From Solibacillus isronensis (GTDB lineage: Bacteria > Bacillota > Bacilli > Bacillales_A > Planococcaceae): a DNA stretch of 64,000 nt. The notes below the pieces were generated by a model. The model saw nothing but the letters and a program-made list of their open reading frames with translations, was not told the origin of the DNA and searched no databases. The DNA lies in contig NZ_JAMBOC010000001.1 of assembly GCF_023715405.1 (NCBI RefSeq), positions 868,001 to 932,000 on the forward strand, written 5' to 3'. Shown here in pieces: positions 10,117-19,708 of this stretch (position 1 is the stretch's first letter; each line of letters opens with the position of its first letter). The position numbers and the translations under genes are program-made.

Positions 10117-11661
10117 ATGAGAAAAATTGACATTTTTGATACAACATTGCGCGACGGAGAACAATCGGCTGGTATTAATTTAAATACAGCAGAGAAAGTA
10201 GAAATCGCAAAACAACTAGAGCGTTTAGGTGTCACAATCATTGAGGCGGGATTCCCTGCCTCATCTCCAGGTGACTTGGAGGCGGTATCGTTAATCGCAA
10301 AAACAGTGAAGAATTCAATCGTCACAGGTTTAGCACGTGCTGTGAAAAGCGATATCGATGCAGTTTGGGAAGCAATTCGCCATGCTGAGCAGCCACATGT
10401 TCATACATTTATCGCAACAAGTCCGATTCATATGGAATATAAGCTTAAGAAAAACCCAGATGAAGTAATTGAGCAAGCTGTTACTGCGGTAAAGTATGCA
10501 AAAGAAAAATTCTCGCTTGTAGAATTTTCTGCAGAAGATGGTTTCCGTTCAGACAAAGAATTTTTAGTTCGTATTTGCCAGGAAGTTATTAAAGCTGGTG
10601 CAACAACGATTAATATTCCAGATACAGTTGGTTACGCATCACCGGAAGAATACGGCGCTTTATTCCGTTATTTACGTGAAAACGTAATCGGTGCAGAAAA
10701 AATTAAATTCTCTGCCCATTGTCATGACGATTTAGGAATGGCAGTTGCAAATTCATTGGCAGCCATCGAAAATGGTGCAGACCAAGTAGAATGTACGATT
10801 AACGGTCTAGGTGAACGTGCAGGAAATGCCGCATTGGAAGAAATCGGTGTTGCTCTACATATTCGTAATGACTTCTACGGTGTTGAAACTGGCTTGAACT
10901 TAAAAGAAATTAAACGTACATCACAGATGGTTAGCCGTTTAACAAATGTAGTCATTCAACCGAACAAAGCGGTTGTCGGTAAAAATGCATTCGCACATGA
11001 ATCGGGTATTCACCAGGATGGTGTACTTAAAAATCCTGAGACATACGAAATCATTTCACCGGCACTGATCGGTGAAGACGATATCCCATTAGTTTTAGGA
11101 AAACATTCAGGCCGCGCAGCATTCCGTGACCGTGCTGAAACAATGGGCTTCCAGCTGTCTGATGAAAAACTGAACAAAGCTTTCGCTGAGTTCAAAAAAT
11201 TAGCGGACCGCAAAAAAGAAGTGACAGAAGAAGATTTAACAACGATTTTAACTGAGCAGCAAGTTTCAATAGAAGATGTTCCGTTATTTGAACTTAAATC
11301 CGTTCAAGTTCAATATGGTACAGAAAATATTCCAACAGCTACTGCATCAGTTATGACTCCTGAAGGTGAGTTAAAAACAATCGCATCAACAGGGTCAGGT
11401 TCAGTCGAAGCCATTTTTAATACACTTGAACAGCTTGTTGGAGGTAAAGTCAATATTTTGGACTACCGAGTACAATCAGTCGGTAAAGGACGCGATGCAC
11501 TTGGAGAAGCGGTCATTAATTTAAAATATAACGACTATACATCAACAGGACGTGACTCAGCACAAGATGTGCTGGAAGCAAGCGCAAAAGCGTATTTAAA
11601 TGCAGTAAACAGACAATTGATTCAACAGCAAATACGCGATAAACAGGCAATTACAGTTTAA
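10117..11661 (+). CDS. leuA: 2-isopropylmalate synthase
   Basis: A 514-residue enzyme condensing acetyl-CoA with 2-ketoisovalerate, the committed step to leucine. The TIM barrel begins [19 protein letters not shown], has [20 protein letters not shown] (metal histidines) and [14 protein letters not shown]. The C-terminal regulatory LeuA domain starts around residue 380 and ends with [15 protein letters not shown]. Its ribosome site (AAGGTAACAG) lies inside the end of ilvC, so it is tightly coupled. Confidence 0.96.
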   Translation: MRKIDIFDTTLRDGEQSAGINLNTAEKVEIAKQLERLGVTIIEAGFPASSPGDLEAVSLIAKTVKNSIVTGLARAVKSDIDAVWEAIRHAEQPHVHTFIATSPIHMEYKLKKNPDEVIEQAVTAVKYAKEKFSLVEFSAEDGFRSDKEFLVRICQEVIKAGATTINIPDTVGYASPEEYGALFRYLRENVIGAEKIKFSAHCHDDLGMAVANSLAAIENGADQVECTINGLGERAGNAALEEIGVALHIRNDFYGVETGLNLKEIKRTSQMVSRLTNVVIQPNKAVVGKNAFAHESGIHQDGVLKNPETYEIISPALIGEDDIPLVLGKHSGRAAFRDRAETMGFQLSDEKLNKAFAEFKKLADRKKEVTEEDLTTILTEQQVSIEDVPLFELKSVQVQYGTENIPTATASVMTPEGELKTIASTGSGSVEAIFNTLEQLVGGKVNILDYRVQSVGKGRDALGEAVINLKYNDYTSTGRDSAQDVLEASAKAYLNAVNRQLIQQQIRDKQAITV

Positions 11662-11670
11662 CAGAATAAT

Positions 11671-11744
11671 AAGGTTGTTCCCGTAAAGGAATACAACTTT
11701 AAGCTCTTTATATTAACAATAGCGCCATCTTAATCGGTGGCGCT
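11671..11744 (+). promoter_or_regulatory. Two successive hairpins between leuA and leuB
   Basis: AAGGTTGT (11671-11678) pairs with ACAACTTT (11693-11700), and AGCGCCA (11721-11727) with TGGCGCT (11738-11744). Neither is followed by a T-run, so they may act as processing or stability elements within the polycistronic mRNA rather than as terminators. Confidence 0.5.
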
Positions 11745-11787
11745 TCTACATCAAGTTACTTCACGTAGAAAGAAAGGTGTTTTACAA

Positions 11788-12888
11788 ATGGAAAAGAAAA
11801 TTACAGTACTACCAGGTGACGGCATTGGTCCAGAGGTTGTTGCAAGTGCAGTAAAAGTATTACAAGTAATCGGGAAACGTTTTAACCATACATTTCATTT
11901 AAACTATGCGGCAATCGGCGGAGCTGCAATTGATCAGTACAATAATCCATTACCGGAAGAGACAATTGCGATGTGTGAAGCAAGTGATGCCATTTTATTA
12001 GGTGCAGTAGGTGGTCCGAAATGGGATAACAACCCGCCAGCATTGCGTCCGGAAAAAGGTTTACTAAAAATCCGCAAGCACTTTGATTTATTTGCGAATT
12101 TACGTCCTGTGAAAGCATTCCCAAGTTTACTTGCATCTTCTCCATTAAAGCGTGAAGTTGCGGAAAATGTAGACTTAATGATCGTCCGTGAATTAACAGG
12201 AGGGCTATACTTCGGGGAGCCACGTAAAAAAACAGATGCAGGTGCTATTGATACATGTGTGTATTCCCGTGAAGAGATCGAACGTATTGTCGAAAATGCA
12301 TTCGAATTAGCACGTTTACGCCGAGGAAAACTTTGCTCGGTAGATAAAGCAAATGTACTGGATACATCCCGTTTATGGCGTGAAATTGTAGAAGAAAAGA
12401 AAAAGCAGTACCCAGATGTAGAAACAGAACACAACTTAGTTGACTCAGTGGCTATGAAACTGATTACTAACCCTGGTCAATATGATGTCATCGTTACAGA
12501 AAACTTATTCGGCGACATTTTAAGTGATGAAGCTTCTGTTATTACGGGTTCACTTGGTGTATTACCTTCTGCATCAATTCGCGGCGATAATTTTGGGCTT
12601 TATGAGCCTGTACATGGTTCAGCTCCTGAAATCGCAGGCCAAGGTGTTGCGAATCCGGCAGCAACCATTCTTTCAGTAGCAATGATGCTTCAATATTCAT
12701 TCGGCTTAAAAGAAGAAGCTGCAGAAATCGAACGTGCTGTTGCAGCCGTATTCGAAGATGGCTACTACACAGCCGATTTAGCTCAGGAACATACACGTAC
12801 ATTGTCAACAGAAGAATGGACAGAAAAAGTACTAAACGAAATCGATGCAAGCTTCGTATCAGACAGCATTATGATTTCATATAATTAA
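11788..12888 (+). CDS. leuB: 3-isopropylmalate dehydrogenase
   Basis: A 366-residue NAD-dependent oxidative decarboxylase of leucine synthesis. It begins EKKITVLPGDGIGPEVV and contains REL TGGLYFGEPR, DKANVLDTSRLWR, NPGQYDVIVTENLFGDILSD and GLYEPVHGSAPEIAGQG, the substrate, metal and cofactor segments of the family. An upstream in-frame extension (from 11737) covers the hairpin region; GAAAGGTG before ATG 11788 favours the shorter form, whose length matches B. subtilis LeuB (365). Confidence 0.95.
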   Translation: MEKKITVLPGDGIGPEVVASAVKVLQVIGKRFNHTFHLNYAAIGGAAIDQYNNPLPEETIAMCEASDAILLGAVGGPKWDNNPPALRPEKGLLKIRKHFDLFANLRPVKAFPSLLASSPLKREVAENVDLMIVRELTGGLYFGEPRKKTDAGAIDTCVYSREEIERIVENAFELARLRRGKLCSVDKANVLDTSRLWREIVEEKKKQYPDVETEHNLVDSVAMKLITNPGQYDVIVTENLFGDILSDEASVITGSLGVLPSASIRGDNFGLYEPVHGSAPEIAGQGVANPAATILSVAMMLQYSFGLKEEAAEIERAVAAVFEDGYYTADLAQEHTRTLSTEEWTEKVLNEIDASFVSDSIMISYN

Positions 12889-12960
12889 TTTCAAATCGAA
12901 AGAAAATTGTTGATGGTTTTGGATATCAACACTATATATGGTTAAGGAACGGTGAGAACT

Positions 12961-14370
12961 ATGGGGAAAAATATTATTGAAAAAGTGTGGGAACAGCATG
13001 TCGTACATCGTGAAGAAGGAAAACCGGACTTACTTTATATCGACCTGCATTTAATTCATGAAGTTACAAGTCCTCAAGCATTCGAAGGACTACGCCTGGC
13101 AGGACGGAAAGTGCGTCGTACAGATCTATCGTTCGCAACAATGGATCATAACGTGCCTACAAAAAACCTGCCGACGATTAACGATCCAATCGCAAAAAAA
13201 CAAATTATGACACTTGCTGAAAATGCAAAAGAATTCGGTATCGAACTAGCGGATATCGGTCATCCGGATCAAGGGATTGTTCACGTAATTGGACCGGAAT
13301 TAGGTCTTACACAGCCTGGTAAAACAATTGTTTGCGGTGATTCACATACAGCAACTCACGGTGCATTCGGTGCAATCGCATTCGGGATCGGTACATCGGA
13401 AGTAGAGCATGTACTTTCGACACAAACATTATGGCAATTAAAACCGCCGACAATGGAAATCCGTGTTAGCGGTGAACTTGGTATTGGGGTAACAGCAAAA
13501 GACATCATTTTAGCCATCATTGCAAAATGGGGAATCGGTGTCGGTACAGGACATATCGTAGAGTATACAGGTGAAGCAATCCGCAAGCTTTCTATGGAAG
13601 AGCGTATGACAATCTGTAATATGTCAATTGAAGCTGGAGCAAAAGCAGGCCTGATTTCACCGGATAAAACGACAGTTGAATTTTTACGCGGTCGCCGTCA
13701 TGTTCCTCAAGGTGAAAAATTTGAGGAAGCGGCAAAATACTGGTTAAGTCTTGCTTCTGATGCGGATGCAACATATGATGTTGTCCTTGAAATTGATGCT
13801 CAGGATATTGAACCGATTGTAACATGGGGTACAAATCCAGCGATGGGTGTCGGCGTTTCGAAAACAGTTCCTACTGCTGCTGATTATGACAATGAAACTG
13901 ATAGATCTGCATTAAACAAAGCACTGAAATATATGGATTTACAAGAAGGCCAAAAAATTACGGATATTGAAATCCAACATGTATTTATCGGATCTTGTAC
14001 GAACTCCCGTATTAATGACTTACGTGCAGCCGCTGAAATTGTTAAAGGCGAAAAGCTTGCACCGGGTGTGAAAGGAATTGTAGTTCCTGGTTCTTGGTCA
14101 ACAAAACGCCAGGCAGAAGAAGAAGGTCTACATCAAATTTTCCTTGATGCCGGCTTTGAATGGCGCGAATCAGGCTGTTCTGCTTGCTTAGGGATGAATG
14201 AAGATGTTATTCCAGCGGGTGAGCGTTGTGCTTCTACATCTAACCGTAACTTTGAAGGACGTCAAGGTGCAGGTGCCCGAACACATCTTGTATCACCGGC
14301 GATGGCAGCAGCTGCTGCAATTCACGGACGTTTTGTCGATGTTCGTAAGCTACAAAAGCAGGAAGCATAA
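12961..14370 (+). CDS. leuC: 3-isopropylmalate dehydratase, large subunit
   Basis: A 469-residue aconitase-family subunit that binds a [4Fe-4S] cluster. Cluster cysteines occur in [20 protein letters not shown] and in [40 protein letters not shown] is the family signature. It pairs with LeuD to isomerise 2- to 3-isopropylmalate. A GTG nine bases upstream is in frame, but GGTGAG placed just before ATG 12961 supports the ATG. leuD follows after 12 bases. Confidence 0.95.
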   Translation: MGKNIIEKVWEQHVVHREEGKPDLLYIDLHLIHEVTSPQAFEGLRLAGRKVRRTDLSFATMDHNVPTKNLPTINDPIAKKQIMTLAENAKEFGIELADIGHPDQGIVHVIGPELGLTQPGKTIVCGDSHTATHGAFGAIAFGIGTSEVEHVLSTQTLWQLKPPTMEIRVSGELGIGVTAKDIILAIIAKWGIGVGTGHIVEYTGEAIRKLSMEERMTICNMSIEAGAKAGLISPDKTTVEFLRGRRHVPQGEKFEEAAKYWLSLASDADATYDVVLEIDAQDIEPIVTWGTNPAMGVGVSKTVPTAADYDNETDRSALNKALKYMDLQEGQKITDIEIQHVFIGSCTNSRINDLRAAAEIVKGEKLAPGVKGIVVPGSWSTKRQAEEEGLHQIFLDAGFEWRESGCSACLGMNEDVIPAGERCASTSNRNFEGRQGAGARTHLVSPAMAAAAAIHGRFVDVRKLQKQEA

Positions 14371-14382
14371 GGAGAGATCAGC

Positions 14383-14973
14383 ATGAAACCGATTAATATA
14401 GTAAATAGTATTTATGCACCACTAGATCGTAAAAACGTCGATACCGACCAGATCATTTCAAAAGAATTTTTAAAACGCATTGAACGCACAGGATTCGGGC
14501 AATTCGTATTTTATCACTGGCGTTTTGATGAAAACGGTAATCCAATCGAGGATTTCGTGTTAAATAAACCAGAATATAAAAACGCAGAAATTTTAGTTGC
14601 ACAAGATAACTTTGGCTGTGGTTCGTCACGTGAACACGCACCGTGGGCAATCCTTGATTATGGATTCCGAGTTGTCATCGCACCAAGTTTTGCGGATATC
14701 TTCCATAATAACTGCTTCAAAAACGGTATTTTACCGATTAAATTAACGGAAAACGAATGTGATGAAATTTTAGAAAAAGGTTTAGCAGAAGCACAGGCAA
14801 TTGAAGTTAATTTAGAACAGCAATCAGTTACTACAGGTTACGGCAAAACGTATTCATTTGAAATCGATCCATATTATAAACAAATGTTATTAAATGGATG
14901 GGATGAAATTTCTCTTACATTCCAGTATGAAGAGCAAATTGCAGCATACGAGAAAAACCGAGTAGCATACTAA
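14383..14973 (+). CDS. leuD: 3-isopropylmalate dehydratase, small subunit
   Basis: A 196-residue swivel-domain partner of LeuC. It has RKNVDTDQIISKEFLKRIER at the start, NFGCGSSREHAPWAILDYGF (substrate-binding loop) and FADIFHNNCFKNGILPIKL. AAGGAG sits eight bases before the ATG. It is the last gene of the ilv-leu run and is followed by a terminator. Confidence 0.95.
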   Translation: MKPINIVNSIYAPLDRKNVDTDQIISKEFLKRIERTGFGQFVFYHWRFDENGNPIEDFVLNKPEYKNAEILVAQDNFGCGSSREHAPWAILDYGFRVVIAPSFADIFHNNCFKNGILPIKLTENECDEILEKGLAEAQAIEVNLEQQSVTTGYGKTYSFEIDPYYKQMLLNGWDEISLTFQYEEQIAAYEKNRVAY

Positions 14974-14978
14974 TCTAC

Positions 14979-15017
14979 AAGCCTCTTACTTTGGGTTCAC
15001 CCTTAGCAAGAGGTTTT
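14979..15017 (+). terminator. Terminator of the ilv-leu operon
   Basis: AAGCCTCTT and AAGAGGTTT form a stem (one G-T pair) ending in TTTT, just after leuD. Confidence 0.75.
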
Positions 15018-15096
15018 GTCTTATTTTACCGGTTGTTGTGGCAATTTTCCGATGCTATAATTTTCTTCAAATTGTTTAAGTATCGGGAGTGTATCA

Positions 15097-15663
15097 ATGA
15101 AAAATGTATGGATTTGGATAGGCATAATATTTATCATTGGATTTATTATTAGCTACTGGATGTTTATCGTTGGAGCAGTTGTATTGTATTATGCGGTTAA
15201 AAAAATTATAAAATTTTCTAAAGAGAAAAAGAAACAAAGAATTTCAGAAGCCGATCAACTGAAAATTAACGAAAATCAGTCAACTATTGAATATAAAATG
15301 GAAAGACTGCTTACTTTGACGAATAATACGGATCCGAATAGTTTTAAGCGTCAGCAATATAAAAATAAGCAACAGCTGGACTTAAGGGATTACTGGTATA
15401 AATATTTGGATTTGCGAGCAAAGCTTATTTTGAACGATACGCCAACTTACCGTGAAGAAGAAGTATTGCATATTATGTGCGATGAACTGCTAATCCGAAT
15501 GGATAACTTGGAAATCGAAGTAACAGATGCGGTGAAAAAAGAATTTATCGAAGAAAATTTAACACCATTGCTAAAAGATGTAGTGGAAATCATGGAAGAT
15601 ATCAGCCCAGTTAAAACAATTAATATGGATGCATACTGCTTATTAAAAGCAAGTAAACAATAA
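15097..15663 (+). CDS. Unknown membrane-anchored protein (188 aa)
   Basis: I do not recognise this protein. It has one long or two closely spaced hydrophobic helices at residues 4-36, a basic stretch (KKIIKFSKEKKKQR), and then about 150 mostly helical, charged residues without cysteine-rich or catalytic motifs. This predicts an N-terminal membrane anchor with a cytoplasmic helical domain. GGGAGTG precedes the ATG. It stands alone between the leucine operon and a long palindromic repeat. Confidence 0.75.
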   Translation: MKNVWIWIGIIFIIGFIISYWMFIVGAVVLYYAVKKIIKFSKEKKKQRISEADQLKINENQSTIEYKMERLLTLTNNTDPNSFKRQQYKNKQQLDLRDYWYKYLDLRAKLILNDTPTYREEEVLHIMCDELLIRMDNLEIEVTDAVKKEFIEENLTPLLKDVVEIMEDISPVKTINMDAYCLLKASKQ

Positions 15664-15711
15664 ATTGGCAAGAGGTTGAAACAGTAGAAATAGAAATACT
15701 GTGGATAGAAT

Positions 15712-15936
15712 TTAAAATTGATTGGAATGGAGGGCGAGTGTTCGTGCTGACGGTATCACCTTTCGCACTGTTAAAATACCAGCTAACGGCTACGCCTTTC
15801 GCTACAAGCAAAGCTTCCAGCGGGAATAGCGAAATTTATTTTGCGACGAAAGCGAAGCGTCAGGAGCACTGACGCCTGAGACGTTCGTGTAAGGCCACAC
15901 CCGCAGAAAGCGTCCCGGAATGGAAATTAATTTTAA
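15712..15936. repeat. Palindromic intergenic element, copy 2 (long form)
   Basis: Arms TTAAAATTGAT and ATTAATTTTAA bound about 225 bases. The left end has GGAATGGAGGGCGAG and the right end CCCGCAGAAAGCGTCCCGGA, matching the ends of the copy at 8907-9009. The middle contains further imperfect inverted blocks. It lies in the 435-bp gene-free stretch before the germination operon. It encodes no evident protein. Confidence 0.65.
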
Positions 15937-15944
15937 TGCTCAGA

Positions 15945-15984
15945 AAAAAAGGCTATTTTTCTCTCAGAGAAGAATAGCTTTTTT
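15945..15984 (+). terminator. Hairpin with T-run
   Basis: AAAGGCTATTTTTCTCT pairs imperfectly with AGAAGAATAGCTTTTTT. It probably ends transcription from the 188-aa gene, downstream of the repeat. Confidence 0.65.
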
Positions 15985-16098
15985 GGGTTATGTATGAACC
16001 TCTTTTAGTTGTACCTTAACCAAATTTAACCTTTCCTGAATATTATTTCTCATATTGGACATTCTATAAAAAAGTTTAGCTGAGATTGGAGAAATACT

Positions 16099-17442
16099 AT
16101 GTCTTCGGAAGAGAACATTAAGTGGATTAATGAACAATTCAAAGATACAAATGAATTAACGATGAAGACGCTGGAAGATGAAGACAAGAAAGCCGAGCTA
16201 TTTTACATAAAGCCGCTTATCGATGTGGGATTGCTTCAACAAATTGTGATCAAACCTTATTTTGAAATGCAATCAGAAACGAAATACATTCGATATTTAA
16301 AAGCCTTGCCCCAATTTCAGGACAGTAAGTCGCAGGAGCAGCTGAAAACTGAAGTGCTTAACGGCAATGTGGTCCTTTTCATACAGAATAAGTTTTATTT
16401 GCTGGACCTGAAATTTTCTTTCAATGATCAGACGAATACAGCATCAGTTGAAACAACAATTCATGGTTCACAGCTGGCACTTAGCGACAATATTGCGACC
16501 AATATTAATATTATTCGATCCGATTACCATCAGCCGACATTGTATGTTGAATATTCCACGATTGGAGAAGTAAACAATCATAAACTGGCTATCATTTATG
16601 ACAAAGAAAAAGTAAATAAAAATGCCCTAAACATTATCACGGAAAAACTGCAGCAAGTAGATAAGCAGGTCATTACATCAACAGTTCAGCTAAGTAACTA
16701 TATCAACAATAAAAAGTATTCGTTATTTCCACAATTAATTATGACAGAGCGGCCGGACAGGATTGTCTATAACTTGGCTGGAGGCAAAGTAATATTATTA
16801 GTGGACGGTAACCCGCAAGCATTGATTGCCCCTGTATATTTCTTCGATTTCATGACATCGATGGAGGATAATTACCATTCGTTTTATATATCGTTTTTCC
16901 TTAAATTCCTTCGTTATACCGGGCTATTTATTAGTCTCCTTTTACCGGGCTTATATATCGGTATTACTTCATTTGCACCGGAAGTTTTCCGAACCGAACT
17001 TGCTCTGACAATTGCAGGAAGCCGTATTGGGGTTCCGTTTTCTTCATTTGTAGAAGTATTGTTCATGCTGTTTTTTATGGAAATGCTGCTGGAAGCGAGT
17101 ATTCGGCTGCCGAAAACTATCAGTGCAACGGCTACTACCGTTGGGGGTTTAATTTTAGGGACGGCTGTAACAGAAGCATCACTTGCATCGGATATTATGG
17201 TTATTATTGTGTCGGCGGTAGCAATATCAACTTTTGTTATTCCGATCAATGAAATGGCATTTACCATACGCGTAATTCGCTTCTTTTTCATCCTTGCCGC
17301 AACATTACTCGGCTTGGCGGGACTAACGTTAGCGCTTTACGCGATGATTATGTATTTAGTGAGTATCGACAGCTTTGGTGAACCGTATCTGAAATTTAAC
17401 GAAAAGAAGACAAGTAAAACGAAGGCAGGGGAGAAAATATGA
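16099..17442 (+). CDS. GerA-family spore germination protein, A subunit
   Basis: A 447-residue germinant-receptor A subunit in the spore inner membrane. A soluble N-terminal domain (about 1-265) is followed by a membrane part with LRYTGLFISLLLPGLYIGIT, FFMEMLLEASIRLPK and TATTVGGLILGTAVTEASLAS, all typical of GerAA/GerKA/GerBA. Receptors sense amino acids or sugars and trigger germination; the ligand cannot be read from sequence. TTGGAG lies eight bases before the ATG. The next gene starts within its last codon, so A, B and C subunits form one operon. Confidence 0.93.
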   Translation: MSSEENIKWINEQFKDTNELTMKTLEDEDKKAELFYIKPLIDVGLLQQIVIKPYFEMQSETKYIRYLKALPQFQDSKSQEQLKTEVLNGNVVLFIQNKFYLLDLKFSFNDQTNTASVETTIHGSQLALSDNIATNINIIRSDYHQPTLYVEYSTIGEVNNHKLAIIYDKEKVNKNALNIITEKLQQVDKQVITSTVQLSNYINNKKYSLFPQLIMTERPDRIVYNLAGGKVILLVDGNPQALIAPVYFFDFMTSMEDNYHSFYISFFLKFLRYTGLFISLLLPGLYIGITSFAPEVFRTELALTIAGSRIGVPFSSFVEVLFMLFFMEMLLEASIRLPKTISATATTVGGLILGTAVTEASLASDIMVIIVSAVAISTFVIPINEMAFTIRVIRFFFILAATLLGLAGLTLALYAMIMYLVSIDSFGEPYLKFNEKKTSKTKAGEKI

Positions 17443-18554
17443 GCAGGTTTTATTACTATTTAATTAGCATTAATATGGTTGCGAACATTATTGCGTCTGT
17501 ACCAGCTATACTTCTCCATTATCATAATGATGGTGCTATCATTTCCATGCTCCTATCGATAGCTGCAGGGGTACTTCTTGTCACTCTATATACAAAGTTT
17601 TTTCTAAAGTATCCAGGTAAAACTTTACCTGAACTGCTGGAAAAGACTACTTCCAAATGGTTTTACCTGCCTTTCGTTTTTCTGCTTGCTGTATTATGGT
17701 TTGTAGCCGGGCTTATTACACTAATAACATTTACATTCTTACTAATTCGCTATTTAAGTCCCGAAATGCCGATTATTCTAATTTGCCTGACGCTTATATT
17801 ATCGGTAATTTTTGGCAGTATCTTAAAAACAGACCGTATAATGTACACCGTTGAGATGATTATGATTATAACAAGTCCTTTAATACTTTTCATATTTTTT
17901 AAAGCATACAGCAGCAAAAGCTTGAATTGGGATTTTGTTAGGGAAGCGGCTTTATATATTAATCAATTACCAAACTGGCATTCATTTTCTGCTTGCTTTT
18001 TTTTATTTTTGGGTGCTGCCAATCTATTTATATTCAATCGATTTTTTACGGATAAACAGAAGTTTGGCTTTAGACAGATTATGTTTATCGTTTTAATATC
18101 GGTCGGGACTTTATTTACAACGTATTTCATACCGATAGGCTTTAATGGATTTGAAGGAATTAATGATTTAGTCTATCCGTGGATATCGACGACTGATTCG
18201 ATCAGGATGGATTATTTTATTATTGAACGTGTGTTATTCATGTTTTTACTGTTTTATTTAGGGATTGCTTTTTTAAGCATACTTATTCACTGGCATGCGG
18301 CAGTAGAGTTTTTGAAATTTATATTTAAGCTGGAAAAAATTAAATACAAAGATAAAGTTATCGGGATTTTTTTGCCGCTTCCTATTTTTGTTGCCATCTC
18401 TTTATACTTTGTAACCGTATTAACTGAATACCAGCTTTTTCAGTATTCGAGTTATTTTTATGATGTTTTGGTTTTTATTTTTCCAGGCATGATCCTATTG
18501 TTTACTTACATTAACAGGAGGATGAAAAATGAAGAGTCTTCCCCGGAAAATTAA
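17439..18554 (+). CDS. GerB-type germination permease, B subunit
   Basis: A 371-residue polytopic membrane protein of the spore germination permease family (APC superfamily), with about ten hydrophobic helices. It has the family's helix 1 feature NMVANIIASVPAILLHYHNDGA and ends in a short hydrophilic tail. In known receptors this subunit binds the germinant. It overlaps the A gene by four bases (ATGA) and the C gene by 26 bases. Confidence 0.9.
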   Translation: MSRFYYYLISINMVANIIASVPAILLHYHNDGAIISMLLSIAAGVLLVTLYTKFFLKYPGKTLPELLEKTTSKWFYLPFVFLLAVLWFVAGLITLITFTFLLIRYLSPEMPIILICLTLILSVIFGSILKTDRIMYTVEMIMIITSPLILFIFFKAYSSKSLNWDFVREAALYINQLPNWHSFSACFFLFLGAANLFIFNRFFTDKQKFGFRQIMFIVLISVGTLFTTYFIPIGFNGFEGINDLVYPWISTTDSIRMDYFIIERVLFMFLLFYLGIAFLSILIHWHAAVEFLKFIFKLEKIKYKDKVIGIFLPLPIFVAISLYFVTVLTEYQLFQYSSYFYDVLVFIFPGMILLFTYINRRMKNEESSPEN

Positions 18555-19656
18555 AGGAACGATTCTGTTGTTTGTTGTACTAGGAAGTGTTCTATTATCG
18601 GGCTGCGCATTTAAAGACATTGATAAAAGTGTATTTGTTGCAATGATCGCATTGGATGTTTCTGATGATGAGGAGAAACCGTACAAAGTTACATTGAAGT
18701 TATATGAACCGACCGGATCTTTTAATGAGGCAACAGAACCTCAGTATTCCTATTTATCGGAAAATGGAGAAACTCTTTCAGAAGCAATTCGTATGATGGA
18801 ATCCTATTCAGATAAGGAGCTTGAATTTGGTCATTCAAAGCTAATTATTCTCGGTGAGGAATTAGTAAAAGATAATAAAAATAAGGAGATTTTGGACTTT
18901 TTACTGCGCAGACCTGATATACAGATGATTTCCTGGATAGCAGTCGGGCGTCCTAATGCAGAAGAAATTATTAAAATGATTCCGCAGGGGGAATCGGCGG
19001 CCTATCCGGAATTGTTTAACTACTTTGACAGTAATGGTACGACAACACCTTATATTGTGACGACACACTTATTTGAATTCAGAAGAAATATAAAAGAAAG
19101 TGGAATCGATAGTGTTCTGCCGATCATTGAAATAAATCAGGAAGATCAGCATTTCGAAGTTAACAAATCCCTATTGCTTGCATTGAATAAAGAGCCATTA
19201 GAATTGGATTCTTTAGATACATCGATTTATAATATGCTTTCAAGAAGTGTAAAACACGCGAATTTACTTATTAAAGAGGACGGAGATCATTTCATTGCCA
19301 ATATCGATACGGTCAAATCGAAATATCATGTAGATATTAAAAATCCGTCTGAAATCCAACTTGCTATTAATATTAGTTTATACGGCTCGATAGCAGAATC
19401 TCATAAACCAATGATAAATAAAGATCTTCCACGGTATAATGAGGAATTGAAGAAGGAATCGGAAGAGAAATTTACGGCATTTATAACGAAGATGAAAAAA
19501 AATGGCTACGATCCTTTAGGTTTCGGCATCGATTACAAAGCAAAGGTTTTGCATAATCGGCGCATGACCGATGAAGAATGGATGGAAGCCTATAAAAAAG
19601 CTAAAGTCAACTTAACTGTTAAGCCAGGAATAAAAAGTACCGGATCAATCCAATAA
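18529..19656 (+). CDS. Ger(x)C-type germination lipoprotein, C subunit
   Basis: A 375-residue lipoprotein with signal peptide and lipobox LLSGC (Cys26). It contains IDKSVFVAMIALDVS, LEFGHSKLIILGEEL, and a C-terminal domain ending near DPLGFGIDYKAK, the pattern of GerAC/GerKC. It completes the three-subunit receptor at the spore inner membrane. The strong AGGAGG site lies inside the end of the B gene, seven bases before the ATG. Confidence 0.92.
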   Translation: MKSLPRKIKGTILLFVVLGSVLLSGCAFKDIDKSVFVAMIALDVSDDEEKPYKVTLKLYEPTGSFNEATEPQYSYLSENGETLSEAIRMMESYSDKELEFGHSKLIILGEELVKDNKNKEILDFLLRRPDIQMISWIAVGRPNAEEIIKMIPQGESAAYPELFNYFDSNGTTTPYIVTTHLFEFRRNIKESGIDSVLPIIEINQEDQHFEVNKSLLLALNKEPLELDSLDTSIYNMLSRSVKHANLLIKEDGDHFIANIDTVKSKYHVDIKNPSEIQLAINISLYGSIAESHKPMINKDLPRYNEELKKESEEKFTAFITKMKKNGYDPLGFGIDYKAKVLHNRRMTDEEWMEAYKKAKVNLTVKPGIKSTGSIQ

Positions 19657-19670
19657 GCAATAGGTATAAA

Positions 19671-19703
19671 AAAAGACTTCAAATCGATTGTTTGAAGTCT
19701 TTT
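19671..19703. terminator. Bidirectional terminator
   Basis: AAAAGACTTCAAA and TTTGAAGTCTTTT form a perfect 13-bp stem between the convergent germination operon and ABC ATPase gene. Confidence 0.85.
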
Positions 19704-19708
19704 TACTG

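Noticed and set aside
11882..12434. Minus-strand open frames inside leuB
   Set aside because: They are antisense shadows of a well-supported gene, without ribosome sites or family motifs.
15737..15900. Gene or insertion sequence inside the long palindromic element
   Set aside because: No open frame with a ribosome site and no transposase motif; its ends match the other intergenic repeat.
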